This document shows, piece after piece, positions 50,917 through 58,887 of a stretch of DNA of 64,000 nucleotides (positions are counted from its first letter, which is position 1; each line of letters begins with the position of its first letter). Location of the stretch: assembly GCA_017608345.1 (NCBI GenBank), contig JAFCGA010000007.1, forward strand, positions 1 to 64,000. Reading direction: 5' to 3'. This DNA is from Candidatus Pacearchaeota archaeon (lineage in GTDB: Archaea; Nanobdellota; Nanobdellia; UBA10117; JAFCGA01). The notes under the pieces are model-generated. The model was not told where the DNA came from. It was given only the letters and a program-made list of their open reading frames with translations, and did not search any database. A program made the position numbers and the translations under genes.

Positions 50917-52744
50917 CAAATACATAGGGAAGTTTATTATCAAACATATGCTTCAAATCGAATTTATCTTTAGAAACAATATTTATATGCCCACCACGTA
51001 AATATTGATACAGTTCTGGAAAAATACTATCTTTCTCATGAATACCGCCAGAATAACTGACCTCCTTAGAGTAGTTTAGTGTATCGATATACTCAAACCG
51101 CTTAATTATTTCAGGATCATGTTGTTCCCCAAGCGCAATACGAATATTCCCCCCATGTTTCTGAATTACCTCATTTGAGAATTTTAGGGTTTTATCCGCA
51201 AGAGACAGGTTGTTCTTGATGCTTCCGTTATTTAGGAAAAATATCGCTTCGCTAAGACCAAAGAAACGTATCGAATATAATCCGTCTTCAACCGGCAAAT
51301 AATTCCACTTCTCTCGTTGTACGGACCGAAATATAATCTTAGTTCTACGGTAAGTATCTCCAGCAATCAATTCAGTCATTACTCCAAAAGCATGGATACA
51401 AGATTTCAGGATACTCTCTAATCTAATAAAAAAATCTTTCTCATTCTTGCTATCTAGCGCAATCCTCGGCAAGTTCACAGTTATCCTTTGTACTTCTCCA
51501 GTGCGTATAACTCTAAACCAACTATTCCAATTACTATCAAACCTAGTCAGTCCAACGTAACTACTCGTTATTTGCTGCCAGGGAAGCGTCATGTTCGCGA
51601 AATAAAGCGGATAGTCCTTATTCGAAATAGTTCCATTTACTTTCTTAGAATCCCATACTTTTATTATACAATTGATATTCTCTAATTTTTTATCTCTCCG
51701 AAACTTCAATATTTGTTGCAATATTTTCTCAGCAACCGGAATGAAATGTTCGTATGTTTTTTCTGGTTTAAGCGTACGAACATAATAAGTTGTGGGTACT
51801 ATCTTAAGGAAATTCGGTTGACCTAGATCTAATCCAAAATACGCAGAAATATTTAATTTATCTAATGCTACTAAGAACTTCTCGAGAACCGCATTGAGTT
51901 CTTCATCTTTCATTCGGGAAGCTAAGGGTGCAATAAAATAATTAAATGAATCAAAACAATGCACGGGATTAGTAATATCTTTCATCGTTTCAAGAATATT
52001 TAACAATTGATTGAATAGATCAGATAGATTACTTGGTGCTTTATTATCTATACCATGAATAGAAATCCCGCGAATATCATGAATAAAATTAAGTAACTTG
52101 GGTTCGCTCAGGTTCTGAATAAAAATATTCCCCTGCATATGCATTTTCAATGCCTCCGGATGGAGCAGCTGTAATATATCTGAATAAGTTCTATCTTTTG
52201 GCTTTAGCTGAGCTAAGGATTGAATCGCATTATTCAAAGAATTAATTTTATCCTCTAAAAATTTCTTAAATATTGCCTCGAGCTCGAGAGAAGTTATCCC
52301 ATCATATACTCTTTTTTTAACTAGTTCCGCACCTTGTTCGATTGTAGCTAGGGGAAGACCGTGAGGAAGATATCTATTCATAAGTTTATTAACATCAAAG
52401 AATTTCATCTTTCCAGTTCTAGTCAATACGCGAATGTCACCATTGGCGGATTCAGGTGTTTTGTCCCCTTCAACTAACTTCTTAGGAGAAATCTCAATAT
52501 TAAAATCATTAACATAAAACAACCGCTTAAGTCTATTCTTAAGAACAGTGTTAGACTTTAGGAGTCCAGCCTTCTCGAGCTGTTCTAAATATTTATGTGT
52601 AGTAGAAAAATTAATTTTAAGTTCCTTAGAAATATCTGTAATAGACAGAGCTCCTCGCTTAGTCAAGAGCACTATAATACTTAGCTTGACTTCATTATCT
52701 AACGCTCGAATTCTACTTGCCAGTTGTTTGAACTCATTCTTCAT
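50909..52744 (-). CDS. Winged helix - ATP cone - inactive anaerobic RNR (NrdD-like) fusion
   Basis: The 611-residue protein has three parts. Residues about 15-80 are an ArsR-like winged helix (IVLLTKRGALSITDISKELK). Residues about 103-168 are an ATP-cone (RVLTRTGKMKFFDVNKLMNR). Residues about 190-600 resemble class III ribonucleotide reductase: HPEALKMHMQGNIFIQNL, AYFGLDLGQPNFLK, VQRITVNLPRIALDS and FFGLSEAIFFLNNG. The thiyl-radical cysteine site reads YVGLT (396-400) instead of a GC pair, and the C-terminal glycyl-radical loop (RVxGY type) is missing. Enzyme activity is therefore unlikely; a nucleotide-sensing repressor is the likeliest reading. Confidence 0.7.
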   Translation of the reverse strand: MKNEFKQLASRIRALDNEVKLSIIVLLTKRGALSITDISKELKINFSTTHKYLEQLEKAGLLKSNTVLKNRLKRLFYVNDFNIEISPKKLVEGDKTPESANGDIRVLTRTGKMKFFDVNKLMNRYLPHGLPLATIEQGAELVKKRVYDGITSLELEAIFKKFLEDKINSLNNAIQSLAQLKPKDRTYSDILQLLHPEALKMHMQGNIFIQNLSEPKLLNFIHDIRGISIHGIDNKAPSNLSDLFNQLLNILETMKDITNPVHCFDSFNYFIAPLASRMKDEELNAVLEKFLVALDKLNISAYFGLDLGQPNFLKIVPTTYYVRTLKPEKTYEHFIPVAEKILQQILKFRRDKKLENINCIIKVWDSKKVNGTISNKDYPLYFANMTLPWQQITSSYVGLTRFDSNWNSWFRVIRTGEVQRITVNLPRIALDSKNEKDFFIRLESILKSCIHAFGVMTELIAGDTYRRTKIIFRSVQREKWNYLPVEDGLYSIRFFGLSEAIFFLNNGSIKNNLSLADKTLKFSNEVIQKHGGNIRIALGEQHDPEIIKRFEYIDTLNYSKEVSYSGGIHEKDSIFPELYQYLRGGHINIVSKDKFDLKHMFDNKLPYVFVN

Positions 52745-52896
52745 ATTATATTCTATGATAGTAACCTTTATAATTCTTATTATAACTCATGTATTGCGGT
52801 ATTTTATATTGCAATATCTAATTTTTAAGCTATTATATTCTGGAATATATAGTTTACTAGACAAAACATTTTAAATGGTTGTCAAAGTTGAAGATT

Positions 52897-53430
52897 ATGC
52901 GAACTGGTATCCGTGCGATTGACATTATGACTTCTAAGGTTATTTCTGCTCATCCGGACATGGCTTTAATCGAAGCAGGCAAGCTAATGAACAAATACCG
53001 AATCGGCGGACTTCCAGTAGTTAAGAATGACAAGCTTGTTGGAATAATAACTGAGCGCAATATTATGCGAAGTGTAATTGCTCGCGATAAAAAGCCGGGG
53101 AAAGTTAAAATTAAAGACATAATGATTAAGAAGTCGAAGTTAATAACTGGGGATAAATTCGACGATATTGACTTAGTGGCTAAGAAAATGACTAAGCATG
53201 ACATCACTCGAATTCCTGTTCTCGACAACGGCAGATTGGTTGGAATCATAACTAATCGAGATGTCATCAAACACTCTAATGAATATCTATCAGTTCTTCT
53301 AGAGCAAGCTAGAATAAAAGGTCCAGCTGACTCGCGTATGCCGCTTGCGCATGGTAAGTGTGATCGATGCGGAGCAAAGGGGCATTTGATTGCGAAAGAA
53401 AACGAGCTTTTGTGCGAGTTCTGCCTGTAA
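52897..53430 (+). CDS. CBS-pair protein with C-terminal zinc ribbon
   Basis: From ATG 52897 the 177-residue protein has two CBS domains (MTSKVISAHPDMALIEAGKL ... and IKDIMIKKSKLITGDKFDDI ...) and a C-terminal CDRCGAKGHLIAKENELLCEFC ribbon. CBS pairs bind AMP, ATP or SAM and tune partner activity. ATATATAG (about 52846) lies between it and the divergent NrdD-like gene. A TTG six codons upstream is the alternative start. Confidence 0.85.
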   Translation: MRTGIRAIDIMTSKVISAHPDMALIEAGKLMNKYRIGGLPVVKNDKLVGIITERNIMRSVIARDKKPGKVKIKDIMIKKSKLITGDKFDDIDLVAKKMTKHDITRIPVLDNGRLVGIITNRDVIKHSNEYLSVLLEQARIKGPADSRMPLAHGKCDRCGAKGHLIAKENELLCEFCL

Positions 53431-53471
53431 TTACAAAGCCTTTTAAATTTTAGTTGTAGTATATACTTATT

Positions 53472-54221
53472 ATGCTTTGGCTAATCCCAATAGTCCTTGT
53501 AATATTCTTTTCCGGAATTAGAATTATCTATCAATATCAGCGCGGAGTTAAGTTTAGATTCGGCAAGTACGTAGGAACACTCGAGCCAGGTTTTAGGTGG
53601 ATTATTCCAATTGTTGAGCGAATTCAGAAAATTGACACTCGAGTAATCACTGTAGATATTCCTTCTCAGGAAGTTATGACCAAAGATAATGTTCCAATTA
53701 AAGTTAACGGAGTTATATTTTTTAGAGTTCTAAACGCAGACAAAGCAGTATTAGAAGTTGAAAAATACAAATACGCTGTTTCTCAATTAAGTCAGTCTGC
53801 ACTCAGAGACATGTGCGGTAAAGCAGATCTAGATGACGTTCTAGCAAAACGCGAGGAGATTGGCAACAAAATCAAGAAAATTGTTGACAGCGAAACTGAC
53901 CCTTGGGGAATCAAAGTCACAGAAGTTAAGATCAAGGATATTGAGCTGCCGGACAACATGAAGCGAGCTATGGCTCACCAAGCAGAAGCTGAACGAGATA
54001 GGCGAGCAAGGATTATATTAGCTCAAGCTGAAGAACAGGCAGCTAAAAAGTTATTGGAAGCTGGACAGATTATCGACAAGTCTCCTTCAGCCTTGAAGTT
54101 ACGGTTATATCAAACTTTATCCGATATTGCCTCTGAAAAGAATTCTACAATAGTTTTCCCTTTCCCCGAAGAGATGCTGGAGATGTTTAAGGCGGTTGGG
54201 AAGAAGAAAAAGAAGGATTAA
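53472..54221 (+). CDS. SPFH/stomatin-family membrane protein
   Basis: The 249-residue protein has an N-terminal membrane span (LWLIPIVLVIFFSGIRIIY), then GVKFRFGKYVGTLEPGFRWI and the SPFH/band 7 core (VITVDIPSQEVMTKDNVPIKV), a helical region and AQAEEQAAKKLLEAGQI. Such proteins form membrane rings with NfeD or proteases; no NfeD gene is adjacent. TTTTAAATTTTAG lies about 30 bp upstream. Confidence 0.93.
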   Translation: MLWLIPIVLVIFFSGIRIIYQYQRGVKFRFGKYVGTLEPGFRWIIPIVERIQKIDTRVITVDIPSQEVMTKDNVPIKVNGVIFFRVLNADKAVLEVEKYKYAVSQLSQSALRDMCGKADLDDVLAKREEIGNKIKKIVDSETDPWGIKVTEVKIKDIELPDNMKRAMAHQAEAERDRRARIILAQAEEQAAKKLLEAGQIIDKSPSALKLRLYQTLSDIASEKNSTIVFPFPEEMLEMFKAVGKKKKKD

Positions 54222-54887
54222 TTACAAAAATCCGTTTTCTTTTAAATACTTGAAACCTTCAGTTCGGACATCTCTTAATTCTACAAGAGAATGCGCATCA
54301 CTATTAACAATAATTAGATCAGCACCGCGCAGCATTTTCTGAAGATTATCCATATTAGTTCGCCGATTATGTAGATTTGCGCAATTGAATTCCATTGGAA
54401 TTGAGTACAAGTTTGCAGCTTTGATAAGTTTCTCAATATCCAAGGATTCTTCAAAGTAATATGCGCAAGGGTGCCCGATGAAATCGATCTTATTATGATA
54501 GCGTTGGATTGCGTTCAGATAAGCTTCTGTTATTCGTTCATCACCGCCAGTATACATTTCGGGATGCGCTGAGAGAATGAGTAGCTGAGACTCGACTTCT
54601 TGAATATGCGAACAGATATCTCCATTCGCCTTCAGAAGATCTCCTTCTACACCGAAAAGAACCTCTACGGAATTATGCACATTCTCCCATCGATCAAGCA
54701 TGTCTCGATAAGTTTGCTTAGAAAAACCCTTACAATTTAGCATTGCTTGACTATGGTCTGTAATAGCGATTGTTTCTAAGCCAATCTTGCCAGCAAATCT
54801 TACTAGTTCATAAATCGTATTAAGTCCATCAGAGAAGGTTATACTATGCATATGATAGTCCTCCTTTCCGGGATTAATTATTCTCAA
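54222..54887 (-). CDS. PHP-domain hydrolase
   Basis: The 221-residue protein starts MRIINPGKEDYHMHSITFSDG (HxH metal ligands), then TIAITDHSQAM, ILSAHPEMYTG, DFIGHPCAY and IVNSDAHSL, the usual series of metal-binding His/Asp in PHP phosphoesterases (PolX-type or histidinol phosphatase-like). Its substrate is unknown. It ends against the SPFH gene without a spacer. Confidence 0.85.
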   Translation of the reverse strand: MRIINPGKEDYHMHSITFSDGLNTIYELVRFAGKIGLETIAITDHSQAMLNCKGFSKQTYRDMLDRWENVHNSVEVLFGVEGDLLKANGDICSHIQEVESQLLILSAHPEMYTGGDERITEAYLNAIQRYHNKIDFIGHPCAYYFEESLDIEKLIKAANLYSIPMEFNCANLHNRRTNMDNLQKMLRGADLIIVNSDAHSLVELRDVRTEGFKYLKENGFL

Positions 54888-54956
54888 GTATTTACACCAT
54901 TAAGCAGGCCTAGCAGCGCCTTATAAATATTTCGATTAGCATCACTAGTAAGTGAT

Positions 54957-55769
54957 CTAAGTTAACATCAAACTAATAAAATTCCTAATCCCCTGCGAGA
55001 AACCAATAACTGCTATCGCAATAAGCAAGAAATTTCTCAAATCTTTCTTATCTTTAAACTCGCCGAAGACTAAGTAAATGGCTGGCAAAAGAACAGCCAG
55101 CTTCAGCGGAATAAAAGCAAATCCTGTTCCAAGTTTTTCTATAAAAAAGCGCGGGATTGGATGCTTTTCCCAGCCGCCGAAGAAATCTACAATTACTGCT
55201 GTGTTAGTTGCATCCCAAAGATGTGCGGCAAGAGCAAGAAAAGATAATTGAAAGCTTAGCCAAGTTAACTTGAATTTCTTAGCTAATAACCAAAATCCGC
55301 CAATAAAGATTAAGAAAAGAGCTAGTATTCCTAACGCTCCCCAGCCATGCTCTAATCGAATATTACTAAAAACAAAAGCATAAGCGAGTACATTCGCAAA
55401 GATTCCTGCTATCAGGCAAGATTTCCAATACTCAAACTTCGTCTTTCGCTCGAAGAGATAGCTCACTAAAAAAATTAGGAAGAAGAGCGCTGTTGAGGCC
55501 AGCCATATTCCTGGAGAGATCGTCCAGAGAGTTCGAGAAATATATTTAGTATCAACAAAAACTCGAACAGATGCACCAAGTACGCTAAATGGAAGTACTG
55601 CAAGGAAAAACTTGAAGTCAATATTAATTTTTAACCGCCTTAAGACTAAATATAAACAATACAAAACGATGACGGCTAGCAATGCATAAGCAATCGTATT
55701 GAAGATATTGTATCCACTTTCGACTCTAAGCGGTTGGAGAAAATACGTGTCAATAAACTCTGCTAGCAT
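54957..55769 (-). CDS. DUF63-family membrane protein
   Basis: The 270-residue protein has about eight hydrophobic spans. FIDTYFLQPLRVESGYNIFN, PFSVLGASVRVFVDTKYI and SFLALAAHLWDATNTAV are the pattern of archaeal DUF63, of unknown function. Single gene on the minus strand with an A/T-rich promoter. Confidence 0.85.
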   Translation of the reverse strand: MLAEFIDTYFLQPLRVESGYNIFNTIAYALLAVIVLYCLYLVLRRLKINIDFKFFLAVLPFSVLGASVRVFVDTKYISRTLWTISPGIWLASTALFFLIFLVSYLFERKTKFEYWKSCLIAGIFANVLAYAFVFSNIRLEHGWGALGILALFLIFIGGFWLLAKKFKLTWLSFQLSFLALAAHLWDATNTAVIVDFFGGWEKHPIPRFFIEKLGTGFAFIPLKLAVLLPAIYLVFGEFKDKKDLRNFLLIAIAVIGFSQGIRNFISLMLT

Positions 55770-55803
55770 AACAAATAAGAAAATCCAAAACTTAAAAGAT
55801 TAT

Positions 55804-56244
55804 CTAGAAGTGCCATCCAGAATCTTGCTGCTGCGGTGGTTGTTGAGCTGGCTGTTGAGTTTGTTGTTGAGTTCCAAAGCCAAAAGTCTGTCCGAGGCTT
55901 GGCTGCTGAGGTTGAGCAGGTTGCTGAGCTTGCTGTGCTAGCTTAGCTTCGATGTTAGACAATCTCTGCAAAATTGTATCCATACTAACTCTCAGGGAGT
56001 CAAGCTTGCTAGTAATTAGTTCCATGTCTTTCTGAACCATTTGGTTAGCAGCGCCCATTGCTCCACCCATGCTAGGTAAAGTTGGTGCTGCTCCGGGGAG
56101 ACCGAGCCCTCCGCTAGCAAGTCCGGGTGATCCAAATCCAGCTGGTCCTGGAACTCCTCCCGCGCCTAAGGTCTTATCATACGATAAAAAATCATCTTCG
56201 TCTTTCTTTTTCCCACCGAAAAGGTTTCCTAATACTCCTGCCAT
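55804..56244 (-). CDS. Low-complexity Gly/Pro/Gln protein with central coiled coil
   Basis: The 146-residue protein has a charged N-terminus (GKKKDEDDFLSYDK), a Gly/Pro/Ala-rich segment (about 28-62), a helical coiled-coil (about 68-106, MVQKDMELITSKLDSLRVSM) and a Gln/Pro-rich tail. No enzyme motif. Similar tripartite proteins often act as scaffolds; nothing specific can be claimed. Confidence 0.65.
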   Translation of the reverse strand: MAGVLGNLFGGKKKDEDDFLSYDKTLGAGGVPGPAGFGSPGLASGGLGLPGAAPTLPSMGGAMGAANQMVQKDMELITSKLDSLRVSMDTILQRLSNIEAKLAQQAQQPAQPQQPSLGQTFGFGTQQQTQQPAQQPPQQQDSGWHF

Positions 56245-56260
56245 GTTTATCGCGCTCTCC

Positions 56261-56312
56261 TATCGCTCCAAGAGCGATAAATACTTAGCGAAGCATGCCA
56301 TGCTAACTTCGC
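56261..56312. repeat. Two hairpins in the 56.25-56.32 kb spacer
   Basis: TATCGCTC-CAA-GAGCGATA (56261-56279) is a perfect 8-bp stem with a 3-nt loop. AGCATG-C-CATGCT (56292-56304) sits inside GCGAAG/CTTCGC (56288-56312). They lie in the spacer between two minus-strand genes and may end the DJ-1 transcript or lead the next. Confidence 0.7.
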
Positions 56313-56318
56313 GTAGTT

Positions 56319-56828
56319 TTAAACTAACCTGCTAATTGCTTCTCCGAACACTTTTGCTGCTTTCGGTCCGTTAGCAGTAACAAGCTTACCATCTACTACA
56401 ACATCATCACTTATATATTTTGCTCCAGCTTCAACTAGTGCAGCAATTAATTGCTGGTTTGGAAATACCGTGACCTTCTTTCCAGCAAGTATTCCTGCAG
56501 CAGCTAGTACTACTGGAGCTGCACAGATTGCGCAAATAATTTTTCCTGCAGCACTTGCGCGCTTTATCAGATCAATCACTTCCGGATAATTTGCTAGCGC
56601 TATTGATCCCGGACCACCAACTACTACAATTGAATCAAATTCTTCTGCGCTAGCTTCCTTGATAGCAAGGTCAGGAATTACTCTCGCGCCGAGCGATCCA
56701 ACTGCAATTTCATGAGTAATCGAAGCGATCTTGCAAGTTTTGCCATTATTCTCTAGGACGCTTTTTGTATCTAACAATTCTTCGTCTCTAAAACCCTGCT
56801 GGGCAATTATAAATAATACGCGCGTCAT
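56319..56828 (-). CDS. DJ-1/PfpI-family protein
   Basis: From ATG 56826-56828 (MTRVLFIIAQQGFRDEEL) the 169-residue protein has VVGGPGSIALANY and the nucleophile elbow ICAICAAPVVLAAAG, with a Glu near residue 16 for the Cys. The family includes deglycases, chaperones and peptidases; which one is not clear. A TATA box (TTTATATA on the minus strand, about 56850) supports this start over the longer frame. Confidence 0.92.
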   Translation of the reverse strand: MTRVLFIIAQQGFRDEELLDTKSVLENNGKTCKIASITHEIAVGSLGARVIPDLAIKEASAEEFDSIVVVGGPGSIALANYPEVIDLIKRASAAGKIICAICAAPVVLAAAGILAGKKVTVFPNQQLIAALVEAGAKYISDDVVVDGKLVTANGPKAAKVFGEAISRLV

Positions 56829-56888
56829 AGCGTTCCACCACAAAGAATATATAAAACGTTGTATATATTTTATCATATAATAGCTGTA

Positions 56889-58304
56889 ATGGCAGAGTTC
56901 AAACTTCCTAAGCCCGTGCATGAGTTAAGTCTAACTGTTGATAGCTTGCAGTCCGGAGTTGAGAGATGGTATTTCTGGTTACTTGACTTTGTGAAAGCTC
57001 AAGGTTACGATGTTAAGAAAGTTGAAGATAAATTCATTGCTAGCGAAGCTTCGTCATTCTGGGGAGTAACTGAGCAAAGAAAAGGTATGCAGCAAGAGAA
57101 AGCTATGCAATATATAATGCACATTGGGAATATGACTAAAGCGATATTCCAGATTCTCCGTGAATTAAGGATAATGGATGAGCGGATAGGATATTATGAT
57201 GACAGTAACAAAGGCATGCAATCTGCAGAAATTGCTCTAAAGGCGCTGTGGGTTGACATGGTCGAGGGCGGCGGCAAGAATATAAATTCTGTTACTGGAC
57301 TTGCTAGCCAAGTAGGTTTTGTTACCTTACCGGATTTCTTCTATTCAGTGCATCCCAAAAAATACGAAGAAGTAGACAAATTCGTCGATAAAATTGATAC
57401 AAATAAAAAGCTAAAAGAAGTTCTGAGAAGAAAGTTACATCAATACTTACTCTGGAGAAATAATACTGAAAAGGAAATCAAAACGCGTAAGAATTATGTC
57501 CTAAAATATCTCAGACAGCACTTCAACACAATCAAACTGTATATGAGTTGGGTAAAGCCATACCTAAAGAACGTAGCTAAGCTTCAGCCAGACGAGACAG
57601 TAATGAACGAAGAAATCATTACCGCCACAGAAGGTGCTCTAATTGATCTCGAGCTTTTTGGGGTTAAATGGTCAAAACAGCCAACTTCAAGACACAAATG
57701 GAATCGAAAGTGGGGTGTTGCACTCAATAAGCGATATCAGCTATGCATACAGATATTCTTCCATTATCGCACTATACCGCAGATGACGTTCCAGCAAGAA
57801 TATCAACGTGGTGCAATCCATGTCGGCAAAACTGAACTAAGATTCAAATCGTATGTTCTAACTGAAAAACAGATAAAGGAGCACCTAAAGAAACAAGATA
57901 GAGAAACTGCAGATATGATTGAAGCTATGAATGCTTCACTTGGAGCATTAAGAGAAGATTTAGACAAATACTTAGAAGAAGCACAGGAAGTAGACACGAG
58001 CTTATATGGTGAAGAAAAAAGAGAGAAGAAAAAAGATCCTAAAAAGAAAACTTTCCTGCAGAGCATGGCAGAACCATTTGCTAGTCTCCTCACTTCAGTA
58101 TTTGGACCAAAACCCACGGGTGAAAAGGAAGACGCTAAGACTACTTGGGAAAAACAAGTCATTGCAGCACATGAAGAATCATTAAAGAAATCACCAAATT
58201 GGAAAGACAAACTGCAGGGGGCCGAGGTCAAAGGCAAGGCCAAGAAAGATCTCTGGTCTATATATGAAATCTTCAAGAAAAGCAATGGCTTCCTATGCTG
58301 GTAA
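56889..58304 (+). CDS. Hypothetical protein, 471 aa, first of a three-gene group
   Basis: No family recognised. Mostly helical and basic/acidic, with a C-terminal third rich in Lys/Glu (YGEEKREKKKDPKKKTF). From ATG 56889, ten codons inside the longest frame, because GTATATATTTTA lies upstream at normal promoter distance. The next gene starts within its end, so the three genes 56889-60732 are probably coexpressed. Confidence 0.65.
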   Translation: MAEFKLPKPVHELSLTVDSLQSGVERWYFWLLDFVKAQGYDVKKVEDKFIASEASSFWGVTEQRKGMQQEKAMQYIMHIGNMTKAIFQILRELRIMDERIGYYDDSNKGMQSAEIALKALWVDMVEGGGKNINSVTGLASQVGFVTLPDFFYSVHPKKYEEVDKFVDKIDTNKKLKEVLRRKLHQYLLWRNNTEKEIKTRKNYVLKYLRQHFNTIKLYMSWVKPYLKNVAKLQPDETVMNEEIITATEGALIDLELFGVKWSKQPTSRHKWNRKWGVALNKRYQLCIQIFFHYRTIPQMTFQQEYQRGAIHVGKTELRFKSYVLTEKQIKEHLKKQDRETADMIEAMNASLGALREDLDKYLEEAQEVDTSLYGEEKREKKKDPKKKTFLQSMAEPFASLLTSVFGPKPTGEKEDAKTTWEKQVIAAHEESLKKSPNWKDKLQGAEVKGKAKKDLWSIYEIFKKSNGFLCW

Positions 58305-58321
58305 CTCAATTATCATCTAAA

Positions 58322-58840
58322 ATGAATTCCAAAACTTGGGATAAGATAAAATCAGGAGTAACTAAAGCTCATCCCTTAGCAAGGATACGCAAGCTTCACC
58401 CAATAATACAAAATAGACGAATATCTAAGAAAATACGTGATGAAGCTAAAGAACTAGCTAACAAAGCGCGGCAGGAGCTCGATGAACAGCATTGGTGGAA
58501 AAGCGGAATTACAATTCTGCCTACTCGTTCATCACCGCAGCCAGAATTAGAAGAGCTAGCAGTAGAAAGACCACAAAGATCACTCGAAGACACTGTTGAG
58601 GCAGCTGCGCCGACTATAACCAAATCCGGTGAAGATGGTCTTAAAATAATGTACGGTGCCCAAAGCGGCGAAGAATATCTCAATAAGGGTTACTTCAGTA
58701 AAGCTAAAGAAGATACTTACGAACACGTATTCGAAGCTGAGCGAGCGCCGGATCCAGCGAGTATGGCTACTACCTCAGAAATAGCCACTGGCGAAGTAAG
58801 CTACACTCGAAGAAAAGCGAAGTCTGACGTAAATTATTAA
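58322..58840 (+). CDS. Hypothetical protein, 172 aa, second of the group
   Basis: No family recognised. Basic N-terminus (MNSKTWDKIKSGVTKAHPLA), acidic middle. I chose ATG 58322, after the stop of the preceding gene; an in-frame ATG at 58295 would overlap it by 10 bp. It lies 47 bp before the TIM-barrel gene. Confidence 0.55.
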   Translation: MNSKTWDKIKSGVTKAHPLARIRKLHPIIQNRRISKKIRDEAKELANKARQELDEQHWWKSGITILPTRSSPQPELEELAVERPQRSLEDTVEAAAPTITKSGEDGLKIMYGAQSGEEYLNKGYFSKAKEDTYEHVFEAERAPDPASMATTSEIATGEVSYTRRKAKSDVNY

Positions 58841-58887
58841 TTATTACTGATGAAAAGCTATAAAAATAGCAAACGAGAGATAAAAAC

